Assembly (NCBI GenBank): GCA_002839245.1
Contig: PGXR01000150.1
Coordinates: 1 to 7,486 of the forward strand
DNA from: Spirochaetae bacterium HGW-Spirochaetae-7
GTDB lineage: Bacteria > Spirochaetota > Spirochaetia > Treponematales > UBA12059
Direction: 5' to 3'
Length of the DNA stretch: 7,486 nucleotides
Shown piece by piece: positions 1-5,548 of this stretch (its first letter is position 1; each line of letters starts with the position of its first letter). The position numbers and the translations under genes were made by a program. Under the pieces are notes generated by a model. It saw only the letters and a program-made list of their open reading frames with translations, ran no database searches and had not been told where the DNA came from.

Positions 1-1041
1 CGATCGAGGCGGAACGGGCAGCGGGAGCGACAGGTCGAGCCCCTTCGAATCGAGCCTTGCCGCACGACTCGTTCGCGTGACGGTCTTTCGTTCCGTTGCC
101 TTGAGCCGCGCCCTGGCGATGTAGGGATTCTCCACCGTCAACGGCCCGCCAACGCAACCGGCCGGGCAGGCAAGCGCCTCGATGAACTCGACATCCTTCA
201 TCTTGCCGTTTTCCAGAGCTTCCATGACTCCGATGACGTCGGCTATGCCGCTGACGCTTATGGCTCGCGGAAGGCCCACCGCGTCGCTCTCGCCGTCGCT
301 GTGGGCCCAGCTGACGCCGCGGGAACCTGCGACGGCTATCGGCCGCTCCGCTACTCCGGGCAGGACGTTGAGCAGGGGCAGATAGATATCCCTGATTGCC
401 AGGACCCCGTCGACCGCGGATCGTTGGAGGCCCTGCGGATACCTCGATACCGTTACTTTGCCGGCGCACGGTGAAATGAAAAAGACTCCTACGTCGGTGC
501 GCCCGGGATAGAGCCGTTCCCTGACCATCCTGGCCGCGGCTTCCATGGGAGACATCACGGGTACAAGCCTGTCGAGCAGGCTCGGAAACCGTACCTGCAG
601 AAGCTTGACTACCGCGGGGCACGCCGAGGAAATCCATGGCCCCCCATCTCCGGCAGTCGCAATCCATGCCGCAGTGGCGTCGGCGACCAGTTCGGCGGCA
701 AGAGCCACCTCGACAATATCGGTGAATCCCAGCTCGAGAAGCCCGCACAGTATCCTGTCGACAGAAAATCGCTCGTCGAATTGGCCGTAGAGCGTGGGCG
801 CTGGAAGGGCGACGCGAACGGCATAGCACCCGAGCGCAGACAACGGATCGGACACCGCCTTCTTGGCATTGTTGGGGCAGGTCCGTATGCACTCGCCGCA
901 ATCTACGCAGCGTTCGTCGATGATGAAAGCGCGCGCCTTGCGGACACGTATGGCCTCCGTCGGACAAAACCGTATGCAGGTGGTGCAGCCCTTGCACTCG
1001 TCGGGGTCGAGCGTCACCGAATGAAACGTCTGGCCGTTCAT
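1..1041 (-). CDS. [FeFe]-hydrogenase large-subunit-like protein, putative H2/redox sensor (HydS-like), C-terminus cut by window edge
   Basis: The frame is open from an ATG at 1041 to the left edge (347 residues, no stop), so the C-terminus is missing. Two ferredoxin-type [4Fe-4S] motifs lie at residues 16-26 (C16, C19, C22, C26) and 45-55 (C45, C48, C51, C55). The H-cluster domain follows: motif 1 is SACP at 139-142 (C141 as cluster ligand), motif 2 is SPCAGK at 190-195 (C192, K195), and motif 3 is EALACPAGCVGGP at 288-300 (C292, C296). Catalytic [FeFe] hydrogenases have TSCCP and MPCxxK; here the proton-relay cysteine is A140 and the methionine is S190, as known for putative sensory group C enzymes such as Thermotoga HydS. 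Those proteins normally continue into a further Fe-S domain and a PAS domain, which would lie outside the window. The start overlaps the stop of the upstream ATPase gene in an ATGA, implying translational coupling. The family is a confident call; the sensory role is inferred from residues and neighbours. A catalytic or electron-bifurcating subunit is less likely because no NADH-binding partner genes are adjacent. Confidence 0.9.
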   Translation of the reverse strand, partial: MNGQTFHSVTLDPDECKGCTTCIRFCPTEAIRVRKARAFIIDERCVDCGECIRTCPNNAKKAVSDPLSALGCYAVRVALPAPTLYGQFDERFSVDRILCGLLELGFTDIVEVALAAELVADATAAWIATAGDGGPWISSACPAVVKLLQVRFPSLLDRLVPVMSPMEAAARMVRERLYPGRTDVGVFFISPCAGKVTVSRYPQGLQRSAVDGVLAIRDIYLPLLNVLPGVAERPIAVAGSRGVSWAHSDGESDAVGLPRAISVSGIADVIGVMEALENGKMKDVEFIEALACPAGCVGGPLTVENPYIARARLKATERKTVTRTSRAARLDSKGLDLSLPLPVPPRS

Positions 1042-1466
1042 TTTTGGGCAACCCCGCCCAGGTTGACGACGATGGTTACCGTCGTACCCTTGCCGGGCGT
1101 GGAATCGATATGAAGCTCGTCGGCGTTCCGTTCCATGTTCGGCAATCCCATCCCGGCGCCAAAACCCATCTCGCGTATCCAGGCCGGAGCCGTCGAGTAG
1201 CCTTCGCGCATGGCCAGTTCCAGATCCGGTATGCCTGGGCCACGATCCGCCATCGTGATGACGACGCGATCGGGGCTGAGTTCCGCAGTAGCCACGCCGC
1301 CGCCGCCGTGGATGACCATGTTCATTTCCGCTTCGTACATAGCCACCGCGGTGCGCTTGATGGCGCCAGGGTCTACGCCGAGCCTGCCCAAGGCACGCTT
1401 GACCTCCGCGCTTGCCTTGCCGGCAAGGGACAGGTCAGCCCCCGGAACATCGTAACACAGCTTCAT
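1038..1466 (-). CDS. ATP-binding protein of the RsbW/SpoIIAB anti-sigma type (HATPase)
   Basis: This 142-aa protein is a stand-alone GHKL-type ATPase domain. The N-box is around residues 45-53 (E45, E47, N49, H53), the G1 box is DRGPGIPD at 74-81 and the G2 box is GFGAGMGL at 101-108, followed by a typical C-terminal strand segment with TPGKGTTV at 123-130. There is no dimerisation/phosphoacceptor histidine domain, so it is not a complete sensor kinase. Relatives act as serine kinases that bind anti-anti-sigma factors or sigma factors. Its place between a DRTGG protein and a HydS-like protein suggests it transmits the hydrogenase sensor's signal, but its partner cannot be seen here. The start ATG lies 6 bp after the stop of the DRTGG gene, with only a weak GGA ahead of it, so translation is probably coupled. 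The stop overlaps the hydrogenase start by 4 bp. Confidence 0.9.
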   Translation of the reverse strand: MKLCYDVPGADLSLAGKASAEVKRALGRLGVDPGAIKRTAVAMYEAEMNMVIHGGGGVATAELSPDRVVITMADRGPGIPDLELAMREGYSTAPAWIREMGFGAGMGLPNMERNADELHIDSTPGKGTTVTIVVNLGGVAQK

Positions 1467-1472
1467 TCCGGG

Positions 1473-1832
1473 TCAACGGATCTCGCGGGTACCGCCGCCA
1501 CGGATGCCGGCCTCGTACAGTCGGCCGCAGGCGAGGAACATCGAGTACTTCGTCGCGATGACGGCCATGCCGTTGCGCTGAGCCTCGGCTATCATGTCCT
1601 TGGGCGGCATCTTGCCGCGGACGAACACCACGACGCGAATATCCATCAGGTCGGCCGTCCGAATCGACTGCGGATTCACGAGGCCGGTCAGAAGTACGAC
1701 GTTCTCCTTGACGAAAGCCATGACGTCGCTCATCAAGTCCGCTCCGCAGGCAGCCTCGATATCGACGTCAAGCATATCCTCTCCGGTGAGCAGTATTCCC
1801 TCGAGCGCGGCTACTATGTCGCGTACCTTCAT
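1473..1832 (-). CDS. DRTGG domain-containing protein
   Basis: This 119-aa protein is almost entirely one DRTGG domain, the small regulatory-type domain also found in some phosphate acetyltransferases and CBS-domain proteins. Characteristic segments are MKVRDIVAAL at 1-10, a core around 31-56 (ADLMSDVMAF, then VVLLTGLVNPQ) and a region of IRVVVFVRGK type at 65-74. The start at 1832 is preferred over an upstream ATG at 1877 because GGGAGG (1839-1844) sits 6 nt ahead of it and because the family begins at MKVRDI. It is the first gene of a three-gene operon with the RsbW-like ATPase and the HydS-like hydrogenase. DRTGG proteins recur next to such hydrogenase genes in anaerobes, but the ligand and biochemical role are not established, so a regulatory role is inference. 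Confidence 0.85.
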   Translation of the reverse strand: MKVRDIVAALEGILLTGEDMLDVDIEAACGADLMSDVMAFVKENVVLLTGLVNPQSIRTADLMDIRVVVFVRGKMPPKDMIAEAQRNGMAVIATKYSMFLACGRLYEAGIRGGGTREIR

Positions 1833-1867
1833 CCAATGCCTCCCGGGCGCCGGGTCGGCGCGGACGC

Positions 1868-1896
1868 AGTTTACCATGTACCGGTATCATCAACAA
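1868..1896 (-). promoter_or_regulatory. Putative sigma70-type promoter of the DRTGG-ATPase-hydrogenase operon
   Basis: Reading the minus strand, TTGTTG (1896-1891) and TAAACT (1873-1868) are separated by exactly 17 bp. They match the consensus hexamers at 3 of 6 and 4 of 6 positions. Predicted transcription would begin near 1861, about 28 nt ahead of the DRTGG start and upstream of its strong ribosome binding site. The spacer contains the palindrome TACCGGTA (1879-1886), a possible operator. Position and spacing are good; the hexamers are only moderate. Confidence 0.4.
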
Positions 1897-1904
1897 GGTT
1901 GTTC

Positions 1905-1938
1905 GCCTTCGGCGGTCGCCTTCGGCGGTCGCATTCGG
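1905..1938. repeat. 13-bp tandem repeat in the divergent intergenic region
   Basis: The unit GCCTTCGGCGGTC occurs twice back to back (1905-1917 and 1918-1930). It is followed by a degenerate partial copy (GCATTCGG, 1931-1938). It lies between the putative hydrogenase-operon promoter and the flaB promoter, upstream of both. It may be a duplicated regulator site or simply replication slippage; the sequence does not decide. Confidence 0.7.
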
Positions 1939-1969
1939 CCGGCATTTGCATCCAGGCGTCATTACGCGC

Positions 1970-1996
1970 TAAAGCCCGCAAACCAGACGCCGATAA
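1970..1996 (+). promoter_or_regulatory. Sigma28 (FliA/WhiG-type) promoter of flaB
   Basis: TAAA (1970-1973), a 15-bp spacer and GCCGATAA (1989-1996) match the core of the flagellar sigma28 consensus TAAA-N15-GCCGATAA exactly. The promoter points toward flaB and is the only clear one in front of it. Transcription is expected to start near 2003, giving a leader of about 187 nt. This places flaB in the late flagellar class controlled by FliA and presumably FlgM. Confidence 0.9.
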
Positions 1997-2002
1997 GCGT
2001 AG

Positions 2003-2189
2003 TGTAGGCTGTCGGGGAATGGGTGCGAAGCGAACGCGCGATCGCCCAGGCTCATTTCCTTTCGCCTTCATTCGGTTCACGTTCACGGGTGCGGCCCGGG
2101 GAAGCGTACCGGAGAAATCGACACATGTATTTCGGCACGGATGCCGAGGCGGCCGTTGGCCGTCGCTTCTATGGAAAGGAGATCGGGTT
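2003..2189 (+). promoter_or_regulatory. Long flaB 5' leader with hairpins near the ribosome binding site; possible CsrA target
   Basis: The region from the predicted start site to the flaB ATG has no convincing gene. Near its end are two adjacent hairpins. One is at 2132-2147, with a perfect 6-bp stem TCGGCA/TGCCGA and loop CGGA. The other is at 2150-2162, with stem CGGCC/GGCCG and loop GTT. The ribosome binding site AAAGGAG follows at 2175-2181, 8 nt before the ATG. GGA in a hairpin loop flanked as CACGGATG, plus a second GGA inside the ribosome binding site about 39 nt away, is the usual two-site layout of CsrA targets. CsrA is known to repress flagellin synthesis in Bacillus (hag) and Borrelia (flaB). 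CsrA control here is inference. Confidence 0.5.
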
Positions 2190-3050
2190 ATGATAATCAA
2201 TCACAACCTCAGTGCGATGTTCGCCAATCGCTCTCTAGGGGTCACGAACGGTAGCGTCGAGAAGAATATGGAGAAGCTCTCGTCAGGTCTGCGGATCAAC
2301 CGCGCCGGCGACGACGCTTCCGGTCTCGCGGTATCAGAGAAGATGCGGTCGCAGATCAGGGGCCTGAACCAGGCCTCCAAGAACGCGGCCAACGGCATCT
2401 CGTTCATCCAGAGCACTGAAGGTTACCTCCAGGAAACGCAGGACATAATCCAGCGCCTCCGAGAACTTGCCGTACAGTCCTCCAACGGAATCTATTCCGC
2501 GGAGGACCGCATGCAGATCCAGGTCGAGGTTTCCCAGCTCGTCGATGAAGTCGATCGTATCGCGAGTCACGCCCAGTTCAACGGCATGAACGTCCTCACT
2601 GGTCGTTTTGCCCGCGAATCGGGCGAGAACATCGTCACGGGCTCGATGTGGTTCCACATCGGCGCCAACATGGACCAGCGTGAGCGTGTCTACATAGGCA
2701 CGATGACCGCGAAGGCCCTCGGCGTCAAGAACGTCGGCGATGACAAGATCCTGTCCCTGTCCGATCCGGACAGCTCGAACAGGGCCATAGGAACCCTTGA
2801 TGCTGCCCTCAAGCAGGTCAACAAGCAGCGCGCAGACCTGGGAGCCTATCAGAACAGGCTCGAGCACGCAGTACGCGGCATCGACATCGGCGCGGAGAAT
2901 CTCCAGGCCGCCGAGAGTCGCGTCCGCGATGCGGACATGGCCAGCGAGATGGTCGAGTTCACCAAGAACCGTATCCTCGCGCAGGCCGGAAACGCCATGC
3001 TCGCCCAGGCCAACCAGAAAACCCAGCAGGTCCTACAGCTTCTCCAGTAG
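2190..3050 (+). CDS. flaB: Flagellin FlaB, periplasmic flagellar filament core protein
   Basis: This 286-aa protein is a spirochaete FlaB-type core flagellin. In this phylum it polymerises into the core of the flagella that lie between the inner and outer membranes. The N-terminal D0/D1 helical region (about 1-140) begins MIINHNLSAM and includes SSGLRINRAGDDASGLA at 31-47. A short central part (about 141-195) replaces the large surface domains D2/D3 of exposed flagellins. The C-terminal helix (about 196-286) ends with the conserved coiled segment ESRVRDADMASEM (242-254) and NQKTQQVLQLLQ. There is no signal peptide, as expected for export through the flagellar type III system. Length equals that of typical spirochaete FlaB proteins (about 286). 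The frame stays open far upstream, but the ATG at 2190 is fixed by family alignment and by AAAGGAG 8 nt before it. It has its own sigma28 promoter and strong terminator, so it is probably monocistronic. Confidence 0.97.
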   Translation: MIINHNLSAMFANRSLGVTNGSVEKNMEKLSSGLRINRAGDDASGLAVSEKMRSQIRGLNQASKNAANGISFIQSTEGYLQETQDIIQRLRELAVQSSNGIYSAEDRMQIQVEVSQLVDEVDRIASHAQFNGMNVLTGRFARESGENIVTGSMWFHIGANMDQRERVYIGTMTAKALGVKNVGDDKILSLSDPDSSNRAIGTLDAALKQVNKQRADLGAYQNRLEHAVRGIDIGAENLQAAESRVRDADMASEMVEFTKNRILAQAGNAMLAQANQKTQQVLQLLQ

Positions 3051-3073
3051 GCCGCAACCGCGCGGACGTGACG

Positions 3074-3106
3074 GGGACCGCCCACTCTCGGGCGGTCCCT
3101 TCTTTC
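3074..3106 (+). terminator. Intrinsic terminator of flaB
   Basis: A perfect 10-bp GC-rich stem, GGGACCGCCC (3074-3083) with GGGCGGTCCC (3090-3099), has a 6-nt loop ACTCTC and is followed by TTCTTTC. It begins 23 nt after the flaB stop. It should insulate flaB from the downstream gene. Confidence 0.93.
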
Positions 3107-3117
3107 AGCAGCTTAGC

Positions 3118-3146
3118 TTGAACGCCTGATAGCCTGCGCGTATAAT
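3118..3146 (+). promoter_or_regulatory. Sigma70-type promoter giving a probable leaderless mRNA
   Basis: TTGAAC (3118-3123), an optimal 17-bp spacer and a perfect TATAAT (3141-3146) lie just after the flaB terminator. Transcription should start at about 3152-3155, only a few nucleotides before the ATG at 3157. No Shine-Dalgarno sequence precedes that ATG. Confidence 0.75.
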
Positions 3147-3156
3147 GCCCGGCGCC

Positions 3157-4632
3157 ATGGAATACAGCCACCGCGACGTTCGCGAATCGATCCTCGAGCG
3201 CATCTTCCCCGATCTCCGCTTCGGCGGCGATCCGGATATCGACCGCTACTTCGACCTCCGCTCTTCGGGCAGGATGCTAGACGCGCTTTCCGTATACAGC
3301 TCCAGGCTGAGACCCCGCTACCCGGACGACGCCAAACGCATCGTCCTCCTCAAGCTTTACCGGACCAGGTCTCCGGCCTTCGCCGAATTCCTCCACGGGC
3401 TCCTCATGGAGCGGGCCGACGATATCATGGCCAGGATCCAGAAGAATATCGACGCCATGGTCGGCCCCCTGTCCGGCATTTCGATGAGAAACACGTACGC
3501 GGTGCTCAAGTCCGTCGAACGGATAGCCAGGTTGTTTCCTGACGACCCGGACACGGCACGCCGCATGGCCTGGGATCATGCCGACTTCGCGAAGATGCTG
3601 GGCTACAGGGCGGATGAAACAAAACAGGCAGCCTTCCTCCTGGGCGAGTTCTACGACCAGTCCGCCGTCGACAACGACGTACCGACCGATTTCATCGCGG
3701 CGAGTCAGGCGGCCGAGGAATCCAGGCGCGAGCGCGAAGCGGAAACGAAGAATTTCTTCGACCTGTCCAGGATTGAATTCGACGCCTCGGACATACGCCG
3801 CATCGAGATACCAGCGGGTCTGGAACGGGACGAGGACCTGGTGCTGGCCTGGTGCCACAAGTACTGGCTTCGTGTCGACGATCCCGCGTTCGAGCGCATC
3901 GTCTGGCTGTACTCCAAGAAACTCGGTACCAAGCATTACGAAGTCTTCAAGGCCATCAAGACAGGAAGACGCAAGAAGTACCAGGACGACGACATCCTGT
4001 CCATGGTCGCCACCACCATAGCCACGAGGTACAGCTACACGGTCCAGGGCGACCTGTACATGCAGGCAGCCTGGCGCACCATCAAGGCAGGCCTGTACGG
4101 TCAGCTCGCGGCGCAGCGGATTGCCGCGCGCAACGCCGATCCGGCAAGGCAAGAAAGCCTTCCCGCGAGTACAGCGCTTCCCGTCGAACCGGCATCGACC
4201 AAGATCGTCTTGACGAAGCCAGCCGCTCCATCGCTCCGCCGCGCTCCAGCCGCTCCAGTCGCTTCGTCGTTGCGGATTCAAGTACACCCGCACGCACCCA
4301 TGCCTGAAATCAAGGCGGCCGGTTCAATCAGCGACAGGATCAAGCGCCTTTCGGGCCGAGCCTACGATGTGTACAAGGATATTTTCCTGTCGAGGGTTCG
4401 AATCCACATCCGTGACGCGCTGCAGCAGGGCCGGACCAAGCCAGGAAGCGTCTTTAGCGACGATGCCAACGAAGCAGAGAATGCCGTCTACGAATTCATC
4501 GAGCTGAACTACTCCAACGCGTACCTGGATTGGCCTTCTTCGAAGCATCGGGTCAAGGTAGCGGAGCTGGGTTTTACCCTGGAAAAGCTCGACGACATCA
4601 TCGAGGCCTGCTACCTGAGGATAGACGCCTAG
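3157..4632 (+). CDS. Uncharacterised 491-aa protein downstream of flaB
   Basis: I do not recognise this family. The reading frame is long and has consistent codon use with its neighbours, so it is a real gene. Starting at ATG 3157 (MEYSHRDVRES) it has 491 residues. An ATG at 3145 in the same frame lies inside the TATAAT box and would not be transcribed from that promoter. The protein has no signal peptide or membrane segment and looks cytoplasmic. Residues 1 to about 326 are mostly helical and charged, with an acidic/basic stretch at 183-199 and an aromatic-rich stretch around 228-257. Residues 334-386 form a Pro/Ala/Ser-rich linker, and 390-491 form a second compact, probably helical domain. 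A two-domain helical scaffold or regulatory protein is possible, but no catalytic motif is visible. Its position next to flaB hints at a spirochaete-specific role, yet a terminator and separate promoter argue against co-transcription. The stop overlaps the convergent recR stop. Confidence 0.88.
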   Translation: MEYSHRDVRESILERIFPDLRFGGDPDIDRYFDLRSSGRMLDALSVYSSRLRPRYPDDAKRIVLLKLYRTRSPAFAEFLHGLLMERADDIMARIQKNIDAMVGPLSGISMRNTYAVLKSVERIARLFPDDPDTARRMAWDHADFAKMLGYRADETKQAAFLLGEFYDQSAVDNDVPTDFIAASQAAEESRREREAETKNFFDLSRIEFDASDIRRIEIPAGLERDEDLVLAWCHKYWLRVDDPAFERIVWLYSKKLGTKHYEVFKAIKTGRRKKYQDDDILSMVATTIATRYSYTVQGDLYMQAAWRTIKAGLYGQLAAQRIAARNADPARQESLPASTALPVEPASTKIVLTKPAAPSLRRAPAAPVASSLRIQVHPHAPMPEIKAAGSISDRIKRLSGRAYDVYKDIFLSRVRIHIRDALQQGRTKPGSVFSDDANEAENAVYEFIELNYSNAYLDWPSSKHRVKVAELGFTLEKLDDIIEACYLRIDA

Positions 4633-5216
4633 AGCGGAACCCGTCCCCGGAACGAACGAGCCAATGTCAGCCTGTCGGCGTACTCCAGGTCGCCGCCCAC
4701 CGGGATGCCCGTCGCAAGCCTCGTCACCCGGGCGTTCGAGCCTTCGAGCACCTTCTTCAGGTACAGCGCCGTCGTATCGCCTTCCACAGTCGGGTTTGTC
4801 GCGATGACGACTTCGGAGACGGCTTGATCTCGAACCCTGTCGAGGAGTCGGTCGAGCTTGAGCGCTTCCGGGCCGACGCCGTCCAGCGGCGACAGCAAGG
4901 CTCCCAGCACGTGGTAGACTCCCCGGTACTCTCGCGAAGCCTCTATCGTCATCACGTCCTGCGCCTGTTCGACGACGCATATGACCGTCTTGTCGCGGAC
5001 AGGGGAGCTGCATACCGGGCAAGGATCCTCCTCGGTATACGAGCCGCAGGTAGAACAGAACCTCACCTGGTTTTTCAGCGCGCCGATGCGCTCGGCGAGC
5101 AGCGCTGCGTATTGGTCGTCAGATTTCAGGATATGGAAAGCGATCCTCGCGGCGCTTTTCCTGCCGATGCCGGGCAGGCGAGCAAGGATGCCGACCAGCT
5201 CTTCGAGCGCCTTCAA
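4629..5216 (-). CDS. recR: Recombination mediator protein RecR
   Basis: RecR works with RecO (and RecF) to load RecA on single-stranded DNA gaps during recombinational repair. The 195-aa product has the whole family layout: a helix-hairpin-helix at about 13-25 (LPGIGRKSAARIA), a C4 zinc finger (C54, C57, C66, C69), and a Toprim domain from about 77 with the acidic motif VVEQAQD (81-87) and ATNPTVEGDTTA (139-150). The ending EYADRLTLARSF at 178-189 is the usual RecR C-terminus. The start codon is TTG, which overlaps the ybaB TGA stop as TTGA. GGAGG (5226-5230) sits 9 nt ahead, inside ybaB, so translation is coupled. It is the last gene of the dnaX-ybaB-recR operon, and its TAG stop is shared within CTAG with the opposing gene. 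Confidence 0.97.
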   Translation of the reverse strand: MKALEELVGILARLPGIGRKSAARIAFHILKSDDQYAALLAERIGALKNQVRFCSTCGSYTEEDPCPVCSSPVRDKTVICVVEQAQDVMTIEASREYRGVYHVLGALLSPLDGVGPEALKLDRLLDRVRDQAVSEVVIATNPTVEGDTTALYLKKVLEGSNARVTRLATGIPVGGDLEYADRLTLARSFRGRVPL

Positions 5217-5536
5217 GCGCCGAGCCCTCCGAAGCCCGCCAGCGGGCCCAAGGACCGGGCGACATCTGCCTGCAACGCTTCGCGCACCCTGTAGACCGCG
5301 TCGTTGTGCGCCGCCTTCACCAGGTCCTGGAGCAAGCCAGGCTCGTCAGGATCTATCGCCTCTGGCGCTATCTCCAGGGCGAGCATGTCCATCGTTCCGT
5401 TAAGCGTCACTCTGACCATTCCACCGCCAGAGGATCCAACCACGCTTATGGCGGCCATCCTCGCCTGCGCTTCCTGGGCCTGCTTCTGGAGGGCTTGCGG
5501 ATCCTTGAGCATCTTCATCATGTCATTCAGGTCCAT
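5213..5536 (-). CDS. ybaB: YbaB/EbfC family nucleoid-associated DNA-binding protein
   Basis: This 107-aa protein has the family's usual length and layout. An N-terminal helix (MDLNDMMKMLKDPQ, rich in Gln/Ala up to residue 27) is followed by a glycine-rich strand region (33-47, GSSGGGMVRVTLNG), an acidic patch (55-65) and a C-terminal helix (about 66-92). Family members form dimers that bind DNA and help organise the nucleoid. In Borrelia the homologue EbfC regulates gene expression, so a spirochaete regulatory role is possible here. The C-terminal tail is Gly-rich (GPLAGFGGLGA). GGAG (5543-5546) lies 6 nt ahead of the ATG. The gene starts 12 bp after dnaX and overlaps recR by 4 bp, in the widely conserved dnaX-ybaB-recR order. 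Confidence 0.95.
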   Translation of the reverse strand: MDLNDMMKMLKDPQALQKQAQEAQARMAAISVVGSSGGGMVRVTLNGTMDMLALEIAPEAIDPDEPGLLQDLVKAAHNDAVYRVREALQADVARSLGPLAGFGGLGA

Positions 5537-5548
5537 GCTTCACTCCGT

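Noticed and set aside
1044..2189. Open plus-strand frame continuing upstream of flaB, which would make a 668-aa fusion
   Set aside because: It runs antisense to three recognisable minus-strand genes, the flagellin family starts at 2190 with a good ribosome binding site, and the sigma28 promoter at 1970-1996 starts transcription inside it.
1833..2189. Riboswitch or other known leader RNA before flaB or the hydrogenase operon
   Set aside because: Only small local hairpins are visible; nothing matches a riboswitch core I know.
1871..2200. Minus-strand open frame of 109 codons in the flaB upstream region
   Set aside because: It covers the sigma28 promoter and leader, is Arg-rich with no family resemblance, and has no ribosome binding site.
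3277..4293. Minus-strand open frame of 338 codons
   Set aside because: It is antisense to the 491-aa gene. Long antisense frames are common at high GC, and its translation shows no recognisable domain.
4324..5022. Minus-strand open frame of 232 codons spanning the recR/hypothetical gene junction
   Set aside because: It overlaps recR in another frame on the same strand and gives Arg/Gly-rich translation typical of a shadow frame.
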